From Lachnospiraceae bacterium (lineage in GTDB: Bacteria > Bacillota_A > Clostridia > Lachnospirales > Lachnospiraceae): a DNA stretch of 7,992 nt. The position numbers and the translations under genes were made by a program. A model generated the notes under the pieces. That model searched no databases. It was not told where the DNA came from and saw nothing but the letters and a program-made list of their open reading frames with translations. This document shows positions 1 to 6,054 of the stretch, in pieces (position 1 is the first letter of the stretch; the number at the start of each line of letters is the position of its first letter). Location: contig JAFUEG010000256.1 in assembly GCA_017464045.1 (NCBI GenBank), positions 1 to 7,992 on the forward strand, given 5' to 3'.

Positions 1-1545
1 AGTATAATACTTCCCACCCTGTCTTTGTGCTAAAGCCTCATCTATAGGATAACATGGCTGTATCTCAAGTACTGTATACATATTAGAAGAGCTTCCCTTA
101 CCGCCTATACCTCTGTAGGTTGACTTGTTGATAAGGCTTGATATAGCTCCTGCACCTGTATCTCCACCAGCCATAATAGTATCAAGCTCTTTCTTACTTG
201 TAACCATTATATTGTCATATCTTGCAATATTATCAGTTGTTGCAACCATATAATAAAGCTCTAAGTAGTTGTATTCCTGAGTATTGGTTACATCTGTTCC
301 CGTAGTAGTTGTTGTCGTCGTTGCAAGACTTGAAGGATATACAATACTTACACTTGCATACATTGCACCGGCAAGTTTGTTATATAAATCAGTTGAAATA
401 TTACCTGATACTGTTTCATCAATTAATATAAAATCATATGTTCCAAGTTCAACAGTTCCTGCATCAACATCTGCCAAAGTAGCCTCATCTACCTGAACCA
501 CATCAGGTGTAGTATACTTACCATTATATATAGACGATGTTACTATTGTACCGGAAACATTATAAAGCTTAGATGTAGAACCGGCAGGTAAAGCAAACGG
601 CTCCGTCGTTCCCTGTACATGATAATCTGTTGTATCAAATTCACTTCCTGTAACAGAAGCAGGCAAAAGTTCAGTCTTCATCGAACTTGTACTTGTACCT
701 GTACTGCTTAACACAAGGAACCTTGCTATATTCTTTGTTGATTCAACAGCACCATCTGCATCAGTTTTCTCAACAGTTACCCATTTACCTTTGGACTGTT
801 GTGTTCTACCATTGATACCAAGGTACATAGATCCATTCTGGTGTGCAAGAAACTCTGTAGTACTCTGCTTAGATGTGTCCCATGCAAAAGTATAATAATA
901 TTTACCTGAAGAAAAAACATCTGTTGCAAGTGTAGCCATTGTTTCCTGAGTAGTTGTATTATTACCACCATTAGTACCTGATTTACTTTCGCTATTAATT
1001 ATAAGTGGTTTATAATCTCCTACCGCATAAGTATGAAGTATGTCATATAGACTTTCACATATATCATTTCCTACCTTAAATGGTGTTGTACCCTGATTTA
1101 CGTAAATAAGGTCTGCATTTGATATAGCTATAAGATCATCTGTACTGTCGTTTGTAATTGATTTGGTCTGATAAGCTGTATATTTTACCATACCAGCTTT
1201 CATTGCAGCAAGTGCTTCATCAGTAATATAGCTGTCAACAACATAATTTTTAAAATTACCAGCTTCAATATAAGCCTTTAAACCTGATGGACCTGCAGCT
1301 TCATCAGAATAAATCTCCACAATATTATAATATGGATCAACATCCGGATCAGTTTCATATGAGTTTTGCGCTATATAATCAATATTAGTTTTTGAACTAA
1401 TATCAGTAGCAGTCTCAGCTGCTTTTATTATATTTTCTTCCTGTATATCCTCATCAGCATGAGAGAATGACAGGAAAGTTACGGCAATAGCCATAAAAAG
1501 CATTGCAACTAATGCAGTTACCTTTAGTTTCATGTTCTTTTTCAT
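1..1545 (-). CDS. Large Sec-secreted protein in the PilY1 position of a pilin operon (3' end beyond the window)
   Basis: The frame is open from the ATG at 1545 to the left edge: 515 codons with no stop, so the C-terminus is missing. The start is supported by AAAGGGTGG 10 nt upstream. Residues 1-30 form a classical signal peptide: basic MKKNMKLK, a hydrophobic core at about 9-27, and a signal peptidase I site SHA|DED after Ala30. There is no lipobox and no prepilin motif. Strand-like NIVEI (74-78) and DLIYVN (145-150), then helix GNDICESLYDIL (159-170) and strand KPLIIN (179-184), suggest an alpha/beta fold. A similar strand-helix-strand recurs at 370-406. Seven threonines (409-415) look like a linker. 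VLEIQP (492-497) may open another domain. It follows four minor prepilin genes, 20 nt after the last, so a pilus-tip or pilus-exported role is inferred. From memory it recalls Lachnospiraceae secreted proteins of the DUF5057 kind, but I cannot confirm this. Function unknown. Confidence 0.85.
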   Translation of the reverse strand, partial: MKKNMKLKVTALVAMLFMAIAVTFLSFSHADEDIQEENIIKAAETATDISSKTNIDYIAQNSYETDPDVDPYYNIVEIYSDEAAGPSGLKAYIEAGNFKNYVVDSYITDEALAAMKAGMVKYTAYQTKSITNDSTDDLIAISNADLIYVNQGTTPFKVGNDICESLYDILHTYAVGDYKPLIINSESKSGTNGGNNTTTQETMATLATDVFSSGKYYYTFAWDTSKQSTTEFLAHQNGSMYLGINGRTQQSKGKWVTVEKTDADGAVESTKNIARFLVLSSTGTSTSSMKTELLPASVTGSEFDTTDYHVQGTTEPFALPAGSTSKLYNVSGTIVTSSIYNGKYTTPDVVQVDEATLADVDAGTVELGTYDFILIDETVSGNISTDLYNKLAGAMYASVSIVYPSSLATTTTTTTGTDVTNTQEYNYLELYYMVATTDNIARYDNIMVTSKKELDTIMAGGDTGAGAISSLINKSTYRGIGGKGSSSNMYTVLEIQPCYPIDEALAQRQGGKYYT

Positions 1546-1555
1546 TCTGCTTTTA

Positions 1556-1564
1556 CCACCCTTT
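1556..1564 (-). promoter_or_regulatory. Ribosome binding site of the secreted protein gene
   Basis: Minus-strand AAAGGGTGG lies 10 nt before the ATG at 1545. A second in-frame ATG at 1533 would be 22 nt away, so the first ATG is preferred. It sits inside the 20-nt gap after the TAG of the PilW-like gene. Confidence 0.6.
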
Positions 1565-1565
1565 C

Positions 1566-2438
1566 CTAATTATTCTCTAAAACATCTGAGTTTCTTAACT
1601 TAACCATACCATTTGTTTTATAATCCATCTTCTTATCATAGAAATACAGATTTAAACCAATGGCACCATCACTTGAATCAACTGTTGCGACACATCCTGT
1701 AATTTCGTTTGTTCCTGAAGTCACATATTTAAAATCATTTGCAAACAAATATTTTTCATCAAGTGTGCCTCCTGATACATCATTGAGTCCTGTCTGAAGT
1801 GCATACTGTCTTTCGTAGTACATATTCTTGCCATTAAATGTAAATATATTTCTTAAGGTATCATTTACATCATATTTGCCTTCACCTACTTTATTGATTG
1901 TAACACTCTGACCAGTATGTAATGCATCATTTACATCAACACCCGTAGTATCTGCCGTGAAACTTGAGTTTACAGCAGTTATTTCCTCAATAGGAACAGA
2001 TATATCTATAATCATCCTTATTACATATATCTTTGTAACCTTATCAGCCGGGCTCATCTCTGAAAAAATAATTATCTCAGATGCTGCTATACCCGAGTCA
2101 GTCAGTTCCTTTTTAGTAGCTTCATCAGGAACATAATACTTAGGTGTAAATGTACCTCCTGCAGCATCACCTGATTCTGTGTGTTCAAAATCAACATCCG
2201 CAGAACACTGGTAACCGTATATCACTACCCTTTTAGCCTGCATAATAACATCTGACAACTTATCATATGTCGCTTGTGCAGAATTTTGTACGCTGATATT
2301 TGCCTTGGATTTTCTGAAGCTCAGTACACTGCTTCCCATTAGTGCACTTACAGCCGTCATAATAAAGGCCAGCATAGCGAGAGCAATAACCAATTCTATA
2401 AGGGTGAAACCGTTATTGCTTTTAATTTTTTTCGTCAA
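1566..2438 (-). CDS. PilW/GspJ-like minor prepilin
   Basis: A 290-residue type IV prepilin-like protein. A 10-residue basic leader ends in NNG and is followed by FTLIELVIALAML, so prepilin peptidase should cut Gly10|Phe11. Glu15 is the conserved Glu+5. The long N-terminal helix runs to about residue 72, with the amphipathic part (SFRKSKANISVQNSAQATYD) followed by YDKLSDVIMQAKRVV, as in PilW/PulJ/GspJ proteins. The C-terminal part is beta-rich and ends in a MVKLRN stretch typical of the same class. Two cysteines, C78 and C249, could form a disulfide outside the cell. The start is TTG: the upstream in-frame codon is TGA, and AAGGAG lies 9 nt before the TTG. In the GspI-J-K model this protein is part of the tip complex that starts filament assembly. 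Class assignment rests on N-terminal pattern and gene context, and ComGF-like is the alternative. Confidence 0.85.
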   Translation of the reverse strand: MTKKIKSNNGFTLIELVIALAMLAFIMTAVSALMGSSVLSFRKSKANISVQNSAQATYDKLSDVIMQAKRVVIYGYQCSADVDFEHTESGDAAGGTFTPKYYVPDEATKKELTDSGIAASEIIIFSEMSPADKVTKIYVIRMIIDISVPIEEITAVNSSFTADTTGVDVNDALHTGQSVTINKVGEGKYDVNDTLRNIFTFNGKNMYYERQYALQTGLNDVSGGTLDEKYLFANDFKYVTSGTNEITGCVATVDSSDGAIGLNLYFYDKKMDYKTNGMVKLRNSDVLENN

Positions 2439-2447
2439 CGTTCATCA

Positions 2448-2453
2448 CTCCTT
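2448..2453 (-). promoter_or_regulatory. Ribosome binding site that selects a TTG start
   Basis: Minus-strand AAGGAG is 9 nt from the TTG at 2438 but only 2 nt from an out-of-frame ATG at 2445. The spacing therefore favours the TTG of the PilW-like gene. The ATG would give only seven codons before TAA. Confidence 0.65.
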
Positions 2454-2455
2454 AT

Positions 2456-3067
2456 CTACTTTGATATATAGCTTCCATTTTTGTTAACAGAAACCGTAAC
2501 TATCTTGTCACCTGAGCTGCTTTTAATAAATTCATATTTGCCAAATCCAAGTTTGCAATCACCTTTTTTATTAAAAGCTATAACATATGAATCTGCACTT
2601 TTATCATTTCCATCAAGATCATAGTATTTTATATCTACATAAGCTGATAAGCATATACCCTTTCCTGAGTGTTCATTTATCGACTTTATGTAAGCATCAC
2701 TTACCGGCAAATTTACATAAGTATATTCTCCTGTAGCCTGCTTTTGGCAAATGCACCTCTGAAGATAATACTTTCTGCCATCTTTATAAATTCTAAGACC
2801 TATAGTGTACTTTTCCTCATCGGAATCAATTATTCCATTGTCATTTTTATCGACACCATTATTCTTAGATAAGCTTATCACTTCTGCCAACGAATTTTCG
2901 AAAGAACTGGCTGCTTCTTTTGCTTTAGCGCTATGCATTATCGTAAGAGTAACAAAGGATGCTGCAGTCATTATAAGAATTATGGCTATAACAATAATGA
3001 GCTCAGTTAAAGAAAACCCCTTGTTGTCTTTTAAACTTTTTTTGATTCTCTCTTTCATCTTAACCAT
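2456..3067 (-). CDS. GspH/FimU-like minor prepilin with an EF-hand loop
   Basis: A 203-residue prepilin-like protein. A 17-residue basic leader (MVKMKERIKKSLKDNKG) precedes FSLTELIIVIAIILIM, so the cut is Gly17|Phe18, with Glu22 as Glu+5. After the N-terminal helix (to about 68) residues 73-84 read DKNDNGIIDSDE, which fits the canonical 12-residue EF-hand calcium loop at positions 1, 3, 5, 6, 8, 9 and 12. The rest is beta-rich and ends in a GspH/FimT-like pattern (VIAFNKKGDC, then VSVNKNGSYIS). Four cysteines, C105, C107, C139 and C171, could pair outside the cell. I chose the ATG at 3067. The frame also holds GTG at 3076 and 3073, but these lie inside the AGAGGTGG ribosome site, which sits 5-8 nt before this ATG. 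A second ATG at 3058 is possible. It lies 11 nt after the PilX-like gene. H-class minor pilins bridge the tip complex to the major pilin in known systems. Confidence 0.85.
   Translation of the reverse strand: MVKMKERIKKSLKDNKGFSLTELIIVIAIILIMTAASFVTLTIMHSAKAKEAASSFENSLAEVISLSKNNGVDKNDNGIIDSDEEKYTIGLRIYKDGRKYYLQRCICQKQATGEYTYVNLPVSDAYIKSINEHSGKGICLSAYVDIKYYDLDGNDKSADSYVIAFNKKGDCKLGFGKYEFIKSSSGDKIVTVSVNKNGSYISK
2816..2851 (-). other. EF-hand calcium-binding loop within the GspH-like prepilin
   Basis: These 12 codons encode DKNDNGIIDSDE. Oxygen ligands stand at 1 (D), 3 (N), 5 (N), 9 (D) and 12 (E), with Gly at 6 and Ile at 8, matching the EF-hand loop consensus at every key position. The loop follows directly after the N-terminal helix and is then followed by EKYTIGLRIY. 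Flanking E and F helices are not obvious, so it may be a single dockerin-like or lone calcium loop. Calcium binding is inferred. Confidence 0.75.
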
Positions 3068-3072
3068 CAACA

Positions 3073-3080
3073 CCACCTCT
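3073..3080 (-). promoter_or_regulatory. Ribosome binding site of the GspH-like gene
   Basis: Minus-strand AGAGGTGG overlaps the TAG stop of the PilX-like gene and lies 5 nt before the ATG at 3067 (8 nt from its AGAGG core). It covers the upstream in-frame GTG codons, which rules them out as the main start. Confidence 0.65.
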
Positions 3081-6054
3081 ATTCTACGTTCTTCATCCAG
3101 TTGTTAAATCTGACAACATCTGAATAGTCAATTGTGTCAATTGTTTTCGACTCAGTATCATCTATTTTTTCAACAATTTCAGAGCCCTCATATCCCTTAA
3201 AGAGTTCAAGGAATTTCTGGCAATCATCCTCACCTGATAACTGACACTCTCTAAGTACAGCTCTACAAATCTCGGCACTTGCGTTGATTGTCTGCATCTG
3301 GTTAGATATATAAATCTTACCTCCTGATACAATCAGTCCCTCAAATCCTGTAACATTAGCTCCGAAAGTCACATCACCCTTTGTTAAAATAATACCCTTA
3401 ACAAGACCTGTCTCGTTGACAGATACATTCTCATTTGATGCAATAACATAGTATCCTGAAGCAAGATCAAGTTTTCTAACAGAATTAATCTTGTCAAAGT
3501 TAAGGAACTTGTTAATAGGTGTGATTGAAGCCTCTGTAAAGTTTGAATCACTTATAAGGTCATCAATATATTTCTTCTCAAATGAAGCCGGATCTGAAAA
3601 ATGTCCAAGATTCCATTTTACATAATTGTACTCCTTCTCGAGTCCGTCTGAATAATCAGTTGCCTCAAGATTTGTACCTGAAACATTATAGCTTGATGAA
3701 GAGAACAATGTATCAAGGTCAGCTGAATTCTTAACAGCCACATTGAAGTTTGCACCTTCTTTTGTTGTTATGGCACCGCTTGAATATATTACTGAATCTG
3801 TCTTAGGTAAAATAATATCGCCGGCAGTAAATCCATCATAATCAGTTATATCCTTAAGATAATCTCTGATAGTACTTGTAGGATCATTAAGCTCAGCTAC
3901 ATAGTCCTCTATAAAGCTTGCTGCATATGCCTCTGCACTTGGAAATTCAGCTACAAAGTTATCACAATATGTTGCACCAAGTGTACTTACAGCAACAGGA
4001 TTTCTTCCTGATGCATAATAGCCTGCGCTACCACTTGCAATATATCTGTAAGCTCTTTCAAAATCATAATAATAATACTTCTTGCCTGATACCTCCTGCA
4101 TGATACAAGGTATAGCATATTTATTATTTGCATCTACAAATCTTGCAGCCGGGAAATACTTTTCAAATAAGGCACTTCCTCTTAAAGCAGGATGTAAATC
4201 TGCATCATATGCTCTTTTACCCCAGTCATCACTTAATCCTACATTACCATCCAATGCAACCGCCGGTGTAGGAATACCTGTATACTGTACAGGAATATAC
4301 GCAACCTGATTTGATTTAATCGACAAGCTTTCACCAGTCTTGTAATCTCTTATAAATACAGTATCAACATTTCCCGATGAATCAGTTGTCTTAATATCAG
4401 GATTAAACTCAATTGTCTGAACATTAGACTGAACTCCTTCAGCAGTGATAGTTGACTCATCTGCCTCATCTTCTGTTGTTACATTCTTAGACAATTCAAT
4501 ATATGAACGTCCTGCAAGATAGATGGAAGTTACATTTGTAAAGTCTAATGTTGATCTCTCACCATTTACTATAATTGCACTACTGTTATAATGTCCTCTG
4601 TTTTCGGTTTCAGTAACAGGCTGTCCGTTTGCTGTTACCTGACTATTACCATTGTACTGAAGGAACGGTCTCTGGAAGTTCTCCAAATCAACAGTTGGTA
4701 CAAAGGTTCTTGTATCCTTTGAAGTACTGTCACCATATCCAAAATACTTACCACGAAGTTTAAACGATGAACCTACAGAATTAATTTCAGTATCGTCTCT
4801 TACATACATATTGGCACGTATATCAGCTTTAGAACCATTATATGCAAATATTATATTTCCATCATCATCCTTCTGTGTAGTAGGTACCTTTATGCTGTAG
4901 CCTCCAAGGATGACATTATCTGCCCAAACCTCAGCTTCATCTACAGCCATACCATTCTTACCATATATAGTTAAGAATCCGTTATCCATAACAGATAATG
5001 AGCCTGGAACTATAACCATATCAGCAAGTACTGAAACATTTGTACCATCGATATAAAATCCCGAATACATACTTCTCTTATTAACGCCGTCAAAGTACTG
5101 TCTTGTGCCGGGAACTGTTGCATCTGCACTGTTCATAATAGTGGATACACCATTATAGAAAGTATTATTTGTTTCGCTTTCATATACTCTTGATGTAACG
5201 CTTCCATGAGTATACTTAATCTCTTCATTTTTACCTGTAGCATCTGTGTAAGTTTTTGAGAACTCACGGTCACCGGAATCCTCACCCCATGCGCTTGCAT
5301 CATACTGCTTGTTGTAATAATCGGCAGCTGCATAGACATTACCTGCTATTGTTACAGGAACTGTTGAATCAATCTCAACACCCATATCTGCTACGAGTGA
5401 GAAATCAAATATGTTAGGACTTCCACCACTTGTAGAATTAAATAATACAGTAAAATCAGGATTACCGATTTCAATATCTGTTGAAATAGTCTGTGTATAG
5501 CTTCCAACAGCCTTCTTATACTCTACAGTTCTGTTAAGTGTGATGTTCCTGATTTTAATCATTTCAATCTTTCCTGTAACAGGATCTGTAATTGTATCTA
5601 TTGCAAGTCTGCTTGGATCAAGCTTAACACTGTCATCGGATATAAATTTTTCCAATGACGAAGCAAGATTAGTTGGTGCAAAGAATTCATTTCCACTTAT
5701 ATTCTGCATAAACTTATCTTTGAACATCTTTTCCGCATCAGCATCTGATCTTTTCTGATATGTCTGTGTTGCAAGATCGTAGTAAACCATATTTTCAACT
5801 GTATATACATACGCTTCCTGCATATTTGTAAGTGTCTCAGAACCAACACCTGCGTAAATTTCATTCATAGCCTGCTCAACATAATAGAAGTTATCGCGAG
5901 CATTAACATCCTGCATTCTAAGTCTGTAAGCATAGCTTGCCGCTGTAAGAAGTGCTCCAACAACTATACCAATAAATGCCATGGAAACAACAACCATAAT
6001 AGTACTGGAGCCGTTATTTTTTAGTTTTCTAAATAAGCTTTTTATTTTTTTCAA
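3079..6054 (-). CDS. Very large PilX/GspK-like minor prepilin (modular pilin)
   Basis: A 991-residue protein with a strongly basic leader (MKKIKSLFRKLKNNG) and then SSTIMVVVSMAFIGIVVGAL, so prepilin peptidase should cut Gly15|Ser16. Position +5 is Met20, not Glu. Loss of Glu+5 is a mark of PilX/GspK proteins, which cap the filament tip. FYYVEQAMNEIYAGV (56-70) matches the PilX-type end of the first helix. GspK is about 320 residues, so most of this protein is extra. Residues 329-440, 493-521 and 862-925 show short hydrophobic strands with Gly/Asn turns (for example IILTKGDVTFGANVTGFEGL) that suggest a right-handed beta-helix. Cysteines are C650, C697 and a C-terminal group C930, C937, C945. 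The start is TTG, directly after the TAG of the upstream gene and in the same frame, with AAAGGGGG 8 nt before it. No earlier start is possible. Likely role: tip subunit with an adhesive or sensing module. The fold of the middle part is inferred. Confidence 0.85.
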   Translation of the reverse strand: MKKIKSLFRKLKNNGSSTIMVVVSMAFIGIVVGALLTAASYAYRLRMQDVNARDNFYYVEQAMNEIYAGVGSETLTNMQEAYVYTVENMVYYDLATQTYQKRSDADAEKMFKDKFMQNISGNEFFAPTNLASSLEKFISDDSVKLDPSRLAIDTITDPVTGKIEMIKIRNITLNRTVEYKKAVGSYTQTISTDIEIGNPDFTVLFNSTSGGSPNIFDFSLVADMGVEIDSTVPVTIAGNVYAAADYYNKQYDASAWGEDSGDREFSKTYTDATGKNEEIKYTHGSVTSRVYESETNNTFYNGVSTIMNSADATVPGTRQYFDGVNKRSMYSGFYIDGTNVSVLADMVIVPGSLSVMDNGFLTIYGKNGMAVDEAEVWADNVILGGYSIKVPTTQKDDDGNIIFAYNGSKADIRANMYVRDDTEINSVGSSFKLRGKYFGYGDSTSKDTRTFVPTVDLENFQRPFLQYNGNSQVTANGQPVTETENRGHYNSSAIIVNGERSTLDFTNVTSIYLAGRSYIELSKNVTTEDEADESTITAEGVQSNVQTIEFNPDIKTTDSSGNVDTVFIRDYKTGESLSIKSNQVAYIPVQYTGIPTPAVALDGNVGLSDDWGKRAYDADLHPALRGSALFEKYFPAARFVDANNKYAIPCIMQEVSGKKYYYYDFERAYRYIASGSAGYYASGRNPVAVSTLGATYCDNFVAEFPSAEAYAASFIEDYVAELNDPTSTIRDYLKDITDYDGFTAGDIILPKTDSVIYSSGAITTKEGANFNVAVKNSADLDTLFSSSSYNVSGTNLEATDYSDGLEKEYNYVKWNLGHFSDPASFEKKYIDDLISDSNFTEASITPINKFLNFDKINSVRKLDLASGYYVIASNENVSVNETGLVKGIILTKGDVTFGANVTGFEGLIVSGGKIYISNQMQTINASAEICRAVLRECQLSGEDDCQKFLELFKGYEGSEIVEKIDDTESKTIDTIDYSDVVRFNNWMKNVE
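3280..3471 (-). other. C-terminal beta-helix-like segment of the PilX-like protein
   Basis: Residues 862-925 contain regular strand-turn units (GYYVIASNENVSVN, GIILTKGDVTFGAN, GLIVSGGKIYISN). This pattern is common near the C-terminus of Firmicute PilX-like proteins and looks like rungs of a parallel beta-helix. It is a pattern reading, not a structure match. Confidence 0.45.
4735..5070 (-). other. Central beta-helix-like segment of the PilX-like protein
   Basis: Residues 329-440 alternate short hydrophobic strands and Gly/Asn/Asp turns: FYIDGTNVSV, DMVIVPGSLSV, GFLTIYGKNG, ADNVILGGYSIKV, ADIRANMYVRD, SSFKLRGKYFG. This spacing of about 10-20 residues suggests parallel beta-helix rungs inserted in the pilin head. 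Confidence 0.45.

Noticed and set aside
284..496. Plus-strand 70-residue ORF with a valine run
   Set aside because: The valine run is the reverse reading of the threonine codons in the secreted protein, which is a shadow.
2868..2879. 12-bp palindrome GATAAGCTTATC
   Set aside because: About two such palindromes are expected by chance in a window of this size, and it lies within coding sequence with no partner site.
2805..3107. 100-residue plus-strand ORF opposite the GspH-like gene
   Set aside because: It is the antisense shadow of a hydrophobic pilin helix, with no ribosome site or family likeness, and crosses a gene junction.
4277..4293. Hairpin CCTGTA-TACTG-TACAGG in the PilX-like gene
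   Set aside because: Only 6 bp per arm, expected by chance many times in 8 kb.
6030..6052. T-rich stretch at the start of the PilX-like gene as a terminator
   Set aside because: These are lysine and isoleucine codons of the prepilin leader, with no stem before them on the transcribed strand.
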